Shown here: positions 1 through 9,924 of the stretch, in pieces
Layout: the number at the start of each line of letters is the position of its first letter
Position numbering within the stretch: position 1 is the stretch's first letter
Source of the DNA: Pseudoalteromonas luteoviolacea NCIMB 1942
GTDB taxonomy: Bacteria > Pseudomonadota > Gammaproteobacteria > Enterobacterales > Alteromonadaceae
DNA length: 64,000 bases
Direction: 5' to 3'
Assembly: GCF_001625595.1 (NCBI RefSeq)
Contig: NZ_AUXT01000001.1
Coordinates: 1 to 64,000 of the forward strand
Notes under the pieces: model-generated
Databases searched by the model: none
What the model was told of the DNA's origin: nothing
What the model saw: the letters and a program-made list of their open reading frames with translations, nothing else
Translations under genes and position numbers: made by a program

Positions 1-1
1 T

Positions 2-1822
2 GCCAGTGGCGATGTATCAAGCTTGATGTCCGCAGCTCCTGGCTTGCTTAAAGCGGCCGGGTTAGGTGAAGTAGGCGCAACACTCGATGCCGCATTACCT
101 GCGCTACAAAAACTAGATACCAAAGCGATTTTGGAAGGAGATCTCAGCTCCTTAATGCAGCAAGCACCTGAATTGCTTAACGCGTTCGGCTTGCAAGATG
201 CGGCGAGTCTATTTTCGAAGCACTCCGCATTGATTGAGAAGCTCGATTTTAAAGGTATTATAAATGGGGACTTATCTTCATTAACTGGGGCTGTGCCTGA
301 CTTATTGGCGGAGTTTGGTTTAGGTGACTTAGGTTTAGAATCACTGTTTGACGGTGGAGATGAACAAGAAGAAAAACCTAAGAAATCGAAGAAAAAGCAC
401 AATAAGCGTAACAAATCGAATAAAGGAGTAAAACGCGCTCACAGTGATAGTGATGATGCTAGCCAGCGAAAGGCAGCGAAATTAAATCAACCCTCGAAAT
501 CTAATAAGCCAAAACGTAAAAATCCTGCGAAGCCAGCATTTAAAGTGCTAGATGGCGGAAAATCCAAACCAGCAGGGCAGCAAACAGCCAAAAGTAAAGG
601 CGATAAGCCTGCAAAACAACCTAAAGCGAAAGCATCCACTTCATACAAAGCGCCTAAGGCTGCAAATGATTCGGTGTTTTCAAAGTTAGGTAAGTTTGCC
701 GGTAAAAAAGGTGGCGTACTGTCAAGCTTGGCCAAGGGGCCTGCAAAGTACTTAGGCAAGTTAAACGCACCTTTGACTGTTGCAATGGGCGCCATGGATG
801 CCTACTCCGCGTTGAATGATGACACCTTAAGCAAGCAAGAGAAATCCAGCCGTGTCGGCGGCGCCGTAGGTGGCATGGGAGGCGCACTAGCTGGAGCGGC
901 TGCAGGTGCAGCTATTGGTTCTGTAGTGCCAGTTATAGGCACTGCACTTGGCGGTATTGTTGGTGGTGCGATTGGCGCATTTGGCGGAGAATCAGCAGGC
1001 AGTTGGTTAGGCGATACACTTGGCGGTTGGTTCTTTGATGATGACTCTAAAGAGGATAACCAGCAAGCAGCAGGAGAGTCTAATACATCGAGTGTCGCGG
1101 CATTGGCAGATGGACAAGCCGAAACGCAGTTTTCCCAAGGTACGGTGGAAAATGCTCAGCCAGACTCGCCGCTACAGTTTGTCAAAGACAATGTCATCAA
1201 TGAAGCGAACATGGTGCTCTCCACGATGGCTGCGGTAGATGCAGCATCTGGCAAACCCGCCGGCAAGTCAGCGCAATTGTCTAAACAAACGCAGTTGCTG
1301 GGACATGCTTTGAATGGCCATACCATTTATCAAGCAGCGGCCAATGATGACCTATCAACACAAGAAAAAGCACGTACTATCGGTGGCACTTTAACGGGCG
1401 CTTTAAGCGCAGAAGGCGTTGAACACTTAGTCGGGAAAATTCCTAAGTATGGAAAATTCCTGGGTCCTGTTGCTGGTTATTTAACAAATGCGGCGATGTC
1501 CCAAGTCGGTGGTAATTTCTTTGCTAGCTTGTTTGGTGGCGATGAGACTGAACAGCCGAAACAGAAGGTGACAGCAAAGGCTTTGCCAGTGAGTAAGCCT
1601 GAGTCTTTAGCTCAACAAGGTCGTGTGCAATCTCAAATTACCAGCGATGTGCAATCTAAGGAGTTTGCAGGCAGTGTCACGGTTAATGCCAATATTACGG
1701 TAAATACGAACGGGGATGAGAAAGCACAGGACATTGCTATCCAGGTTAAGCAAATACTGGAGCAGCAGCAACAGCAAGCTGTGCGAGATTATCGTGCGCG
1801 GTATTACAACGAAGTAGCTTAA
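2..1822 (+). CDS. Phage-type tail tape measure protein, C-terminal part (gene starts before the window)
   Basis: The reading frame is open to the window edge, so the true start lies upstream. The visible part begins inside a repeat of about 45 residues seen three times, each with a GDxSSLxxxxPxLLxxxGL core. A lysine-rich, low-complexity stretch follows (about residues 115-225). Two glycine-rich hydrophobic segments (about 285-335 and 455-500) resemble the membrane-active zipper of P2-type tape measure proteins. The C-terminus has the beta-rich, Gln-rich ending usual in this family (TVNANITVNTN, then a helix). In the phage, such a protein sets tail length and is ejected on contraction. The next three genes are the P2-like U, X and D tail genes, which strongly supports the call. 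Whether this is a prophage or a tailocin cannot be decided here. Confidence 0.8.
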   Translation, partial: ASGDVSSLMSAAPGLLKAAGLGEVGATLDAALPALQKLDTKAILEGDLSSLMQQAPELLNAFGLQDAASLFSKHSALIEKLDFKGIINGDLSSLTGAVPDLLAEFGLGDLGLESLFDGGDEQEEKPKKSKKKHNKRNKSNKGVKRAHSDSDDASQRKAAKLNQPSKSNKPKRKNPAKPAFKVLDGGKSKPAGQQTAKSKGDKPAKQPKAKASTSYKAPKAANDSVFSKLGKFAGKKGGVLSSLAKGPAKYLGKLNAPLTVAMGAMDAYSALNDDTLSKQEKSSRVGGAVGGMGGALAGAAAGAAIGSVVPVIGTALGGIVGGAIGAFGGESAGSWLGDTLGGWFFDDDSKEDNQQAAGESNTSSVAALADGQAETQFSQGTVENAQPDSPLQFVKDNVINEANMVLSTMAAVDAASGKPAGKSAQLSKQTQLLGHALNGHTIYQAAANDDLSTQEKARTIGGTLTGALSAEGVEHLVGKIPKYGKFLGPVAGYLTNAAMSQVGGNFFASLFGGDETEQPKQKVTAKALPVSKPESLAQQGRVQSQITSDVQSKEFAGSVTVNANITVNTNGDEKAQDIAIQVKQILEQQQQQAVRDYRARYYNEVA

Positions 1823-1858
1823 GGGGTCTCCCCTTAAGCTTTTTAAAGAGGGCTTTCA

Positions 1859-2311
1859 ATGGCAAAGATAAATCATGCCAATTACATGATGCAGCTAGGT
1901 AAATACAAGTTTTCTGTGAGTACTGCTGCATATCAAAAAATCCAGTTTAATACACAGTACCGCTGGAAAACGCTCGACACGCAAACTGACCAAGCAACAC
2001 CTGTGCAGCAGTTCGTGGGTGTGGGCAAGCAAGAGATTGAAATTGAAGGAACCATCTTTCCACAGCTGGTTAAAGATGGCTTGAAGCAATTGGATAAGAT
2101 GCGTGCTGAAGCCGCAAAAGGTGAGCCATTAACACTAACATACGTAGAGGAAAGTGGTAAATCAAGTCCAAGTGTAGGGCGCGTACTAGACAAATGGGTC
2201 ATCACCGATATTAATGAGACACGTACCCTATTTTTAAACGACGGCATTCCTCGAGAAATTCAATTTACAATGAAGCTTTCCCGCTATGACGGAAACGAAG
2301 GAGCCAAATAA
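1859..2311 (+). CDS. P2 gpU-like phage tail protein
   Basis: A 150-residue soluble protein with the features of the phage P2 gpU family: an N-terminal stretch beginning GKYKFSVSTAAYQKI, a central VGVGKQEIEIEGTIFP strand segment and a C-terminal REIQFTMKLSRYD ending. In P2-like tails gpU helps join or finish the tail. It begins 36 bases after the tape measure stop with a purine-rich ribosome site (AAAGAGGG) and ends overlapping the next start by one base (TAATG). The T-U-X-D order is the same as in P2-type tail modules. Confidence 0.85.
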   Translation: MAKINHANYMMQLGKYKFSVSTAAYQKIQFNTQYRWKTLDTQTDQATPVQQFVGVGKQEIEIEGTIFPQLVKDGLKQLDKMRAEAAKGEPLTLTYVEESGKSSPSVGRVLDKWVITDINETRTLFLNDGIPREIQFTMKLSRYDGNEGAK

Positions 2312-2523
2312 TGAGTGGTGTAACATACGTCACACGAGACGGAGACTGCTTAGATCTAATCTGTTTTCGTCATTATGGACGCAGTTCGGGCCTAGTTGAG
2401 CGCGTTTTAGAAGCAAATTATGGGCTGGCTGAACTAGGTCCCATCTATCCAGAAAACATAGAAATTTTTCTACCTGATTTACCGAAACCGAAAGTACGTA
2501 AAGAGATTAATATTTGGGAGTAA
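2311..2523 (+). CDS. P2 gpX-like phage tail protein
   Basis: A 70-residue protein of the tail protein X family, a small LysM-like domain. It opens with a TRDGDCLDLICFRHYG-type stretch and contains NYGLAELGPIYPENIEIFLP, the usual P2 gpX pattern in which a substrate is threaded through a tail hub position. Its start codon overlaps the gpU stop by one base and it ends 6 bases before gpD, so the three genes are translated as one unit. Confidence 0.85.
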   Translation: MSGVTYVTRDGDCLDLICFRHYGRSSGLVERVLEANYGLAELGPIYPENIEIFLPDLPKPKVRKEINIWE

Positions 2524-2529
2524 ATTGTC

Positions 2530-3540
2530 ATGGAATTACAGGCGCATTACTCGGTAAAAGCGAATGGCAATGAGATTGCGGCGCAGCTTCGTGATCGCAT
2601 TGCTGAAGTACGAGTGGCCCTTCGTACAGGGCTGTTAAGTGATACTTGTTATGTGAAGTTTGACAACTTAGGAAGCTTGCCAGTCACTGCGCCACAAGGT
2701 GCTGAAGATCTTGAAATAGGCATGGGTTACAAACAGGGCACTGGCGATAACAGCGCACCGATCGTTGAAATGGGTAAATACAGTGTCGGTGAATATCAAT
2801 TAATTGGCCCAGTGAGAGCACTGGAGATACATGGTAATAAAGTTCTTTGGGATCAAAATTTAAAAACACTAAAGTTCAAATCTTGGCCAAGCTCAGATGA
2901 TGCCCCATTGATGCTTGCTGATGTGATTTCAGAAATTGCAGGTCAGTACGGCCTGTCTCCTTGTATTGCAGATAGCTATCAGCCAATTCAATTACCTCAA
3001 ATCGAGCAAAGCGAAAGCGATATGCAGCTACTTTCAAAGTTAGCGGAGCAATATGATGCATTCATGAAAATCGTCAATGACAAATTAATTTTCATGAATA
3101 AAGGGACTGGACGTTCATTGTCCGGGCGAGCTTTGCCAGAGGTGGCGCTAGGGCCAAAATGGCTGACAAGCTGGGTGCTCAACGCTCAGCATTACAAGTC
3201 TGTTGGTGAAGTCAAAGCAAAGTTCTATGACTTTGATATTGCTGAGCTAAAGACAGTGAATGCGGGGTCCAACTCCCCAACCCATGTACTACCGTACGTG
3301 TTTGCAAACGAAGCAAGCGCGCAGGCAGCTGCGGATAGCAAACTTAATCAATTAAAACGCAGCCACAAATCGGTTCAACTACACACTTTTGGAAAACCGG
3401 ACATTGTTGCTGGTGGCGTAGTTGAAATTGAAGACGTCGCGGACGAAATTAACGGTCGTTGGTACGTTAACGAAGTTGAACACGTGATTAATGGCCAAGG
3501 GTATTACTCTTATGTGAGCTGCGAAGCTTTGGCCGAATAA
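2530..3540 (+). CDS. P2 gpD-like phage late control / tail hub protein
   Basis: A 336-residue protein of the phage late control gene D family. Contractile tails use this protein as the hub (gp27-like) that joins the spike to the tube. Visible family features are beta-rich N-terminal hub domains, the LAEQYDAFMKIVNDKLIFMNKG region in the middle, and a C-terminal GRWYVNEVEHVINGQGYYSYV segment. It is the last phage-type gene: the next gene runs the other way and is a cellular transporter. In P2-like modules and R-type tailocins gpD also sits near the downstream end. Confidence 0.85.
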   Translation: MELQAHYSVKANGNEIAAQLRDRIAEVRVALRTGLLSDTCYVKFDNLGSLPVTAPQGAEDLEIGMGYKQGTGDNSAPIVEMGKYSVGEYQLIGPVRALEIHGNKVLWDQNLKTLKFKSWPSSDDAPLMLADVISEIAGQYGLSPCIADSYQPIQLPQIEQSESDMQLLSKLAEQYDAFMKIVNDKLIFMNKGTGRSLSGRALPEVALGPKWLTSWVLNAQHYKSVGEVKAKFYDFDIAELKTVNAGSNSPTHVLPYVFANEASAQAAADSKLNQLKRSHKSVQLHTFGKPDIVAGGVVEIEDVADEINGRWYVNEVEHVINGQGYYSYVSCEALAE

Positions 3541-3558
3541 GCGCATCTTGCGTTATTC
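3535..3558 (+). terminator. Hairpin at the end of gpD, possible terminator
   Basis: GAATAAGCGCA and TGCGTTATTC form a stem with one bulged base that starts in the gpD stop codon. The T-run after it is poor (GTTAATG), so termination is likely but not certain. Confidence 0.4.
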
Positions 3559-3704
3559 GTTAATGAATAATTTCATATCGTGTCGCTATTCTTGCGATGC
3601 TTACCCTTCCATACCTCCTACCTCCAAGGCCATCCAGTTAGTCTGCTCACATGTATTGCTCTATGCACAGGCTAACTGAGATGGCCTCTTTCCTAAATTT
3701 ATTC

Positions 3705-4592
3705 CTACCCACTCAATAGTAAAACTATCCCACCAAACGCCAATACCCCACCCAATACCATATTGCGTGTAATATGCTCTTTGCGTATTAAGCTCATTGT
3801 CATCACCATCAGTGGTGCGGCAGAAAAAATGGTTTGTGCAATAGCTGGATCCGTGTTGTTTACCGAAATCAATTGCAGCCATAAGCCGATGAATGTGCCA
3901 AAAAACACCGCAGTAAATAACCAACCTTTACTATCTATCCCCTTTAGCGTGATCGCGCGTTGCAATGAGCAGTGTTTAAACACCGTAACTATAACCGCGA
4001 CAGCCAGTGTGCCAGACACTAAACGTATGGTTGCAGCCCACAGGCTACTGACTTGCTGATCATTCAACGCCCCCTTAGATAACACCATCCCCGCAGCTTG
4101 GCAGGTTGCAGCAATGAGCGCAAAAACAACACCTTTGCGGTACGTGTTTCGATCTACTGCCGGTAGGGCCTGATGGGGCTTTACTGCAATGATCACCCCT
4201 AAGGTGGTGAGTATAATGCCTAACCAGGCTGTGAATGACAAAAAGACCCCCAATAGAGCAATATTGAGCAGTCCTGCAATTGCTGGCGCGAGTGATTCAA
4301 TGACCAAAGTGCGCGCAGGACCTATATTGCGGAGCGCACCAAAGTAAGCACTATCTCCAATCGCTATTCCGACAATGCCACTGGCAATCAACCACCCCCA
4401 ACTGAATTGATTTGTTGGTAGCTGAGTGTCCCAAGTTAAGAGCAATACAGCTGCCATTAATACGGATGCAATAATCCCTTTGGCTACATTTAATTCAAAC
4501 GGATTTAAATGGTGACTAAAGCGTTTATAAAGCAGAGTTGAAAATGCCCACACCGCCGCCGCAGTGAAAGCAGCTACCTCTCCAATACCCAT
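3705..4592 (-). CDS. EamA/DMT-family inner-membrane transporter
   Basis: A 295-residue protein with about ten hydrophobic segments in two EamA repeats. The first repeat begins at the N-terminus (AFTAAAVWAFSTLLYKRF) and the second near residue 155 (GVVFALIAATCQAAGMVLSKGAL). Such drug/metabolite transporters export amino acids, nucleotide derivatives or other small metabolites. The substrate cannot be told from sequence. It stands alone, convergent with the phage module and divergent from the small membrane protein at 4778. Confidence 0.8.
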   Translation of the reverse strand: MGIGEVAAFTAAAVWAFSTLLYKRFSHHLNPFELNVAKGIIASVLMAAVLLLTWDTQLPTNQFSWGWLIASGIVGIAIGDSAYFGALRNIGPARTLVIESLAPAIAGLLNIALLGVFLSFTAWLGIILTTLGVIIAVKPHQALPAVDRNTYRKGVVFALIAATCQAAGMVLSKGALNDQQVSSLWAATIRLVSGTLAVAVIVTVFKHCSLQRAITLKGIDSKGWLFTAVFFGTFIGLWLQLISVNNTDPAIAQTIFSAAPLMVMTMSLIRKEHITRNMVLGGVLAFGGIVLLLSG

Positions 4593-4666
4593 AATTATCT
4601 TATTGTTCTTTTTAATTGGTTGTACTGTAATCTTTTTGCTTACGGATGCAACAATTAAAGATGTGG

Positions 4667-4700
4667 TTTTAAACTTTCAGTTTTTATTGAAAGTTTAAAA
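4667..4700. repeat. Perfect 13-bp inverted repeat
   Basis: TTTTAAACTTTCA and TGAAAGTTTAAAA are perfect inverted arms separated by 8 bases. The repeat lies between the divergent DMT transporter and the small membrane protein gene. Its position fits an operator, or a terminator stem for transcripts from either side. A T-run is present only within the loop. Confidence 0.5.
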
Positions 4701-4777
4701 GGTTTCTTGCTACACTTTGTTTCGTAGACATAGTCGTTAGCTTAACGTGGTCGCTTTGCCACCCATTGGAGAACAAT

Positions 4778-4969
4778 ATGATTTTCGATGCAATTCAAGT
4801 AAATTTAATTCTCTTCAGCTTTTGTATGTTCGTTTCTTGTTTGCTCATGGCATTTTCTGAGTCAAATCAAGAAGGGGCCGATCGCCTGAAGGTGAGTATT
4901 GAATACGGTATCTTTTCTTCAGCAGGTCTCATCTTAGCGATAGTGTTAGCTTATGGTTATGTTGGTTAA
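4778..4969 (+). CDS. Small two-helix membrane protein, function unknown
   Basis: A 63-residue protein with two hydrophobic helices (about residues 5-27 and 46-62) joined by a short acidic/basic linker (SNQEGADRLK). The ATG at 4778 is chosen because a good ribosome site (TTGGAGA, 4766-4772) sits just before it. A TTG codon further upstream would lie inside that ribosome site. A terminator hairpin follows 21 bases after the stop, so it is a single-gene transcript. Family not recognised. Confidence 0.65.
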   Translation: MIFDAIQVNLILFSFCMFVSCLLMAFSESNQEGADRLKVSIEYGIFSSAGLILAIVLAYGYVG

Positions 4970-4990
4970 TCCTCTACTTGCATAAAAACA

Positions 4991-5016
4991 GGGTGCTACT
5001 CACAGGGCACCCTTTA
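4991..5016 (+). terminator. Rho-independent terminator after the small membrane protein
   Basis: GGGTGC and GCACCC form a GC-rich stem (4991-4996 / 5007-5012) followed directly by TTTATC. Confidence 0.7.
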
Positions 5017-5157
5017 TCACTTTGTTTCTCAATACGCCTTTTTCTTCGCCTGCCTACCTTTATTCTTCACATCTAACTACGACAACCCCCAAACTTTTCT
5101 ATTTTTGCGAGATACGCGCTGTATTCACGAGCGCAAAGCATTATTACCCTTTCATTT

Positions 5158-5206
5158 GGACGTCTGTACATCTAGAAGTTGAATTTTTTGGGCTTTCGTT
5201 CATAAT
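5158..5206 (+). promoter_or_regulatory. MetJ operator overlapping the metA promoter
   Basis: Three adjacent 8-mers resemble the met box AGACGTCT: GGACGTCT (5158-5165, 7/8), GTACATCT (5166-5173, 6/8) and AGAAGTTG (5174-5181, 5/8). The third overlaps a -35-like TTGAAT (5179-5184). After a 16-base spacer comes a -10-like CATAAT (5201-5206). Tandem met boxes over a -35 box are how the MetJ-SAM repressor controls methionine genes in enterobacteria. Here the site would control metA and, through the operon, the split metH. Confidence 0.75.
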
Positions 5207-5256
5207 GGCAAGCTATATAGTTTTCGCTAATTTATGCTTCACTGGGGAAGAGTCTC

Positions 5257-6204
5257 ATGCCTATCACCGTAAAAGACGAATTACCTGCCATTGCAAGGCT
5301 GCGACATGAAAATGTATTTGTAATGCCCAAAAGTCGAGCTTTGTCTCAAGAAATCCGTCCTATGCGGTTAGCTATACTGAATTTAATGCCCAATAAGGTA
5401 GAGACCGAAGTGCAGTTTATTCGTTTGCTGGCAAATTCGCCGCTGCAAGTGAATGTGGATTTGTTACGTTTAGACACACACCGTAGCTCTGAGAACTCAG
5501 AGCAGCATCTAAACATGTTCTATCGTTACTTCTCTGAAGTGAAAGAGCAGAATTATGATGCTTTGATTGTGACGGGCGCACCCTTAGCACATCTCGAATA
5601 CAGCGACGTTATCTACTGGCAAGAATTACAAGAGTTTTTTGATTGGGCGGAGCACCATGTCACCTCAACTTTGTTTTCTTGTTGGGCCGCACATGCGGGC
5701 TTATTCCATCATCATGGCTTAAAAAGAGCACTTAAAGAAAATAAATTGTGTGGTGTATTTAAGCATCAAGTGTATTTTGAGCACGGGGCGCTTACGCGCG
5801 GTTTTGACGATGAGTTTTTAGTGCCACATTCCCGTTATGGGCATATTGATATTGAGCAGATCAATAGCTGCAAGGACTTAGTCGCCTTAGCTGGCTCGCA
5901 AAAGGTTGGAGCTTATCTATTGAAAAACAAAACCGGTAGTCAAGTGTATATCACGGGTCACCCAGAGTATGATGCGGATACGCTACAAAAAGAATACCAG
6001 CGAGATTTACTCAACGACGTCAATGCGCTTAAACCTGAGAATTATTTCCCCAATGATGATCATGGTGTCAAGCCATCAAAAACCTGGCAGAGCCATGCCT
6101 TTTTATTATTCTCAAATTGGTTAAACTACTATGTGTACCAAACAACCCCCTACGATATTAATCTCGTTAGCCAAGACGTAAGGACTAACAATTATGCTGA
6201 ATAA
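5257..6204 (+). CDS. metA: Homoserine O-acyltransferase (probably succinyl)
   Basis: A 315-residue MetA that can be numbered like the E. coli enzyme. It transfers an acyl group from acyl-CoA to homoserine, the first committed step of methionine synthesis. The nucleophile Cys142 lies in [11 protein letters not shown], and His235 and Glu237 lie in TGHPEYD. Residue 111, known to steer acyl-CoA choice (Gly for succinyl, Glu for acetyl), is Ala here ([11 protein letters not shown]). A small residue suggests succinyl-CoA, but this is inference. The gene lies behind a MetJ-type operator and overlaps the next gene by 11 bases, forming a methionine operon. Confidence 0.92.
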   Translation: MPITVKDELPAIARLRHENVFVMPKSRALSQEIRPMRLAILNLMPNKVETEVQFIRLLANSPLQVNVDLLRLDTHRSSENSEQHLNMFYRYFSEVKEQNYDALIVTGAPLAHLEYSDVIYWQELQEFFDWAEHHVTSTLFSCWAAHAGLFHHHGLKRALKENKLCGVFKHQVYFEHGALTRGFDDEFLVPHSRYGHIDIEQINSCKDLVALAGSQKVGAYLLKNKTGSQVYITGHPEYDADTLQKEYQRDLLNDVNALKPENYFPNDDHGVKPSKTWQSHAFLLFSNWLNYYVYQTTPYDINLVSQDVRTNNYAE

Positions 6205-7285
6205 CAGCGTGCCATTTGAGCCAGTTGATGGCCAAGCAGTATCTGATGCCCTGAAAAAAATCATGCAAAAACGCATTGTTATATTAGATGGCGCGATGGG
6301 TACTATGATCCAAAAACACAAGTTTGAAGAAGAAGACTATCGCGGTGAGCGCTTCAAGGATTGGCATGTACTGATTAAGGGTAATAATGATTTATTGAGT
6401 TTGACGCAGCCCGCAGTGATTCGACAAATTCACAGAGAGTATCTCGAAGCAGGGGCGGACATTATTGAAACAAACACCTTCAATTCGACGACTATTTCTA
6501 TGGAAGATTATGACATGGCGAGTTTAAGCCGTGAGATAAACTTTGAATCGGCAAAGTTAGCACGTGAGGTGTGTGATGAGTTTACAGCTAAAGATCCCAG
6601 TAAGCCGCGTTATGTAGGCGGAGTGCTGGGCCCAACGTCAAAAACCTGTTCAATCTCTCCTGATGTAAACGATCCAGGTTATCGTAATATTACGTTTGAT
6701 GCGCTGGTGGAAGCGTATATAGAATCAACACTTGCCCTGATAGAAGGCGGGGCGCATTTAATTCTTATCGAAACTATTTTCGATACGCTTAATGCGAAAG
6801 CAGCAGCTTATGGGGTTGAAGAAGCATTTGAACAAGCTGGCGTTCGATTGCCAGTGATGATTTCAGGTACTATCACGGATGCATCTGGTAGGACTTTATC
6901 AGGTCAAACGACAGAAGCTTTTTACAACTCAATTCGCCATATAAAACCAATTTCCATTGGCTTAAATTGCGCGCTAGGCCCTGACTTACTTCGCCCGTAT
7001 GTAGAAGAGTTGGCACGCGTATGTGAAACTTTCACCTCCGTGCACCCGAACGCAGGCTTACCCAATGAGTTTGGTGAATATGACCTTGAAGCCGATGAAA
7101 TGAGTTTGGAGATAGTTGATTGGGGCAAAGAAAGCTTTATCAACATAGTGGGCGGTTGCTGTGGAACCACGCCTGAACATATCAAAGCATTTGCTGACAA
7201 GCTTGCTGATGTTAGGCCTCGTCAACTGCCCGATCTCGACGTTCGCATGCGCTTATCAGGTTTAGAAGCCTGTAACCTGAATTAG
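6194..7285 (+). CDS. metH: Methionine synthase, homocysteine-binding subunit (N-terminal half of a split MetH)
   Basis: A 363-residue protein matching only the homocysteine-methyltransferase module of cobalamin-dependent MetH. It starts with the [14 protein letters not shown] motif and carries the zinc cysteines: the Cys of GLNCALGP and the pair in [10 protein letters not shown]. It ends at about the point where the pterin module starts in E. coli MetH. Its stop and the next start are in different frames with a fresh ribosome site between, so this is an organised two-gene split and not a single nonsense mutation. AAGGA at 6180-6184 serves the ATG at 6194, which overlaps the end of metA. Confidence 0.9.
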   Translation: MLNNSVPFEPVDGQAVSDALKKIMQKRIVILDGAMGTMIQKHKFEEEDYRGERFKDWHVLIKGNNDLLSLTQPAVIRQIHREYLEAGADIIETNTFNSTTISMEDYDMASLSREINFESAKLAREVCDEFTAKDPSKPRYVGGVLGPTSKTCSISPDVNDPGYRNITFDALVEAYIESTLALIEGGAHLILIETIFDTLNAKAAAYGVEEAFEQAGVRLPVMISGTITDASGRTLSGQTTEAFYNSIRHIKPISIGLNCALGPDLLRPYVEELARVCETFTSVHPNAGLPNEFGEYDLEADEMSLEIVDWGKESFINIVGGCCGTTPEHIKAFADKLADVRPRQLPDLDVRMRLSGLEACNLN

Positions 7286-7296
7286 GAAGTATCACT

Positions 7297-9924
7297 ATGA
7301 CGCAATCTACAGCCATTTTTACAAATGTTGGCGAGAGAACCAATGTCACAGGTTCGGCGCGATTTAAGCGCCTAATTTTAGAGGAAGACTATGAAACTGC
7401 ACTAGAAGTTGCCAGAGAGCAAGTAGAAGGCGGCGCACAGGTCATTGATATCAATATGGATGAAGCCATGTTGGACTCTAAAATGGCCATGGTAAAATTC
7501 CTCAACTTGATAGCATCTGAGCCGGAGATCTCTAAGGTCCCAATCATGGTTGACTCGTCAAAGTGGGATGTCATCGTAGCGGGCCTTAAGTGTATTCAGG
7601 GTAAAGCAATCGTTAATTCTATCTCTCTTAAAGAGGGTAGAGAGCCTTTTGTAAAGCAAGCAAAAGTCTTAAAGCGTTTTGGCGCTGCGGTTGTGGTAAT
7701 GGCTTTCGATGAAGTGGGCCAAGCCGAGACCGCAGACCGTAAGTATGCGATCTGTGAGCGCTCTTATAAAATTTTAGTGGATGAGCTAGGTTTTCCGCCA
7801 GAGGATATCATATTTGACCCCAATATCTTCGCGGTTGCAACAGGGATTGAGGAGCATGATAACTACGCAGTCGAATTTATTGAAGGGACACGCCGAATTA
7901 AACAAAACCTGCCACATTGTAAGGTTTCTGGTGGTGTGTCCAACGTATCATTCTCATTTCGCGGTAATAATCCGGTTCGTGAAGCCATTCACTCGGTGTT
8001 TTTATACCATGCGATAAAAGCAGGTATGGACATGGGTATCGTAAATGCCAGTCAGTTAGCTGTTTATGATGATATTCCTCTAGAGCTCCGAAATGCCGTT
8101 GAAGACGTGATACTCAATATCGATCCTGGGGCTGGTGAGCGCCTTGTTGATATTGCCCCTAAATATTCAGGTATGGCACAGGCTGAGAAGAAAGAAGATC
8201 TAGAGTGGCGCACTTGGCCTGTTACTAAGCGACTTGAGCAAGCATTGGTAAAGGGCATCACTGAATACATAGAAGAAGATACCGAAGAATGCCGATTGAG
8301 TTTTGATAAACCTATTCAGGTTATCGAAGGCCCATTAATGGACGGCATGAACGTGGTCGGGGATTTATTTGGTGCTGGTAAGATGTTCTTGCCTCAGGTT
8401 GTGAAGTCGGCTCGAGTAATGAAGCGTGCAGTTGCTTATCTTGACCCATTTATTGAAGCGGAAAAAGAAGAAGGTACCAGTAATGGTAAAATCATCATGG
8501 CGACCGTGAAAGGTGACGTGCATGATATCGGCAAAAATATTGTAGGAGTGGTACTTCAGTGTAACAACTATGAAGTAGTCGACCTTGGCGTAATGGTACC
8601 AGCTGAAAAAATATTACAAACTGCCATTGAAGAAAATGCAGATGTGATAGGGCTGTCTGGCCTTATCACACCATCGCTGGATGAGATGGTGCATGTGGCA
8701 AAAGAAATGACTCGTCGCGGTTTTGAAATCCCATTATTGATCGGCGGAGCAACAACATCTAAGGCACATAATGCGGTTAAGATTGAGCCTCAGTATGACA
8801 AGGGGGTGATTTACGTAAACAATGCCAGCAGGGCCGTTGGTGTCGTATCAAGTTTACTCAGTGCTACGCAAAAGCCAGTGTTTTTAGAAAAAACTGCCAA
8901 TGAATATGTCAAAGTACGTGAACAGCAAGCGCGCAAAAAACCGCGTTCAAAGCCTGTTACCTTAGCGCGTGCACGTGATAACGCCGTTAAACTTGATTGG
9001 GATAATTACATCCCACCCAAGCCGAAAAAGTTAGGGGTCACCGAATTTAAAAATGTGAGCATCAAGACGTTACGAGCGTATATCGATTGGACTCCGTACT
9101 TTATGACGTGGTCACTAGCGGGTAAGTATCCGCGTATCCTTGAGGATGAAATTGTCGGGGAAGAAGCTCAGAATCTATTTGCAGATGCCAATACGATGCT
9201 GGATGATTTAGAGCGTAGCGGCACGCTGCAACCTCTCGGTGTCATAGGGTTATTCCCGGCTAATCGTGTGGAAGACGACATTGAAATCTATAAAGATGAG
9301 TCGCGCTCAGAAGTATTATTACGTTCTTCTCAGCTTCGTCAGCAAACAGAAAAGACAGACTTTCCAAATTACTGTCTCGCTGATTACGTTGCGCCTAAAG
9401 GGGTTGATGACTACTTTGGTGCCTTCGCTGTAACTGGTGGACTTGAAGAAGATGATCTCGCTGATGCTTTTGATGCGCAGCAAGACGATTACAACAAGAT
9501 CATGGTCAAAGCGGTTGCGGACAGGTTAGCAGAAGCATTTGCTGAGTACTTGCATGAGCAAGTGCGTAAAGAGTATTGGGGGTTTGCAGTGGACGAAGAC
9601 CTCACTAATGAAGAGCTGATCCGTGAAAATTACCAAGGAATTCGACCTGCACCTGGGTATCCAGCATGTCCAGAGCATACCGAAAAGCACAAAATCTGGG
9701 AGCTATTAGACGTCGAAAGCCGTATTGGTATGAAGCTCACAAGTTCATATGCAATGTGGCCCGGAGCCGCTGTTTCTGGTTGGTATTTCTCACACCCAGA
9801 CTCAAAATATTTTGCTGTTGCTGCAATTCAAAAAGATCAAGTTGAAGACTACGCAAAACGCAGCAATATGTCTTTAGAAGAAGCTGAGCGTTGGCTGTCT
9901 CCTAACTTGGGGTATGGAGTATAA
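7297..9924 (+). CDS. metH: Methionine synthase, pterin/cobalamin/reactivation subunit (C-terminal part of a split MetH)
   Basis: An 875-residue protein with the remaining three MetH modules in order: pterin-binding (N-terminus, [16 protein letters not shown]), the cobalamin cap and binding domain with [10 protein letters not shown] (lower axial His near residue 409), and the C-terminal SAM-dependent reactivation domain ([27 protein letters not shown]). Together with the upstream gene it makes 1238 residues, about the size of one-piece MetH. It would take methyl groups from methyltetrahydrofolate and pass them through cobalamin to homocysteine held on the other subunit. The start follows an 11-base gap with AGGAAG at 7283-7288. 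Confidence 0.92.
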   Translation: MTQSTAIFTNVGERTNVTGSARFKRLILEEDYETALEVAREQVEGGAQVIDINMDEAMLDSKMAMVKFLNLIASEPEISKVPIMVDSSKWDVIVAGLKCIQGKAIVNSISLKEGREPFVKQAKVLKRFGAAVVVMAFDEVGQAETADRKYAICERSYKILVDELGFPPEDIIFDPNIFAVATGIEEHDNYAVEFIEGTRRIKQNLPHCKVSGGVSNVSFSFRGNNPVREAIHSVFLYHAIKAGMDMGIVNASQLAVYDDIPLELRNAVEDVILNIDPGAGERLVDIAPKYSGMAQAEKKEDLEWRTWPVTKRLEQALVKGITEYIEEDTEECRLSFDKPIQVIEGPLMDGMNVVGDLFGAGKMFLPQVVKSARVMKRAVAYLDPFIEAEKEEGTSNGKIIMATVKGDVHDIGKNIVGVVLQCNNYEVVDLGVMVPAEKILQTAIEENADVIGLSGLITPSLDEMVHVAKEMTRRGFEIPLLIGGATTSKAHNAVKIEPQYDKGVIYVNNASRAVGVVSSLLSATQKPVFLEKTANEYVKVREQQARKKPRSKPVTLARARDNAVKLDWDNYIPPKPKKLGVTEFKNVSIKTLRAYIDWTPYFMTWSLAGKYPRILEDEIVGEEAQNLFADANTMLDDLERSGTLQPLGVIGLFPANRVEDDIEIYKDESRSEVLLRSSQLRQQTEKTDFPNYCLADYVAPKGVDDYFGAFAVTGGLEEDDLADAFDAQQDDYNKIMVKAVADRLAEAFAEYLHEQVRKEYWGFAVDEDLTNEELIRENYQGIRPAPGYPACPEHTEKHKIWELLDVESRIGMKLTSSYAMWPGAAVSGWYFSHPDSKYFAVAAIQKDQVEDYAKRSNMSLEEAERWLSPNLGYGV

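Noticed and set aside
3541..3704. Phage attachment site after gpD
   Set aside because: No tRNA gene, integrase or matching direct repeat is visible in the window.
5022..5309. Open frame of 95 codons over the metA promoter
   Set aside because: It covers the MetJ operator and promoter and overlaps the real metA start; composition is not protein-like.
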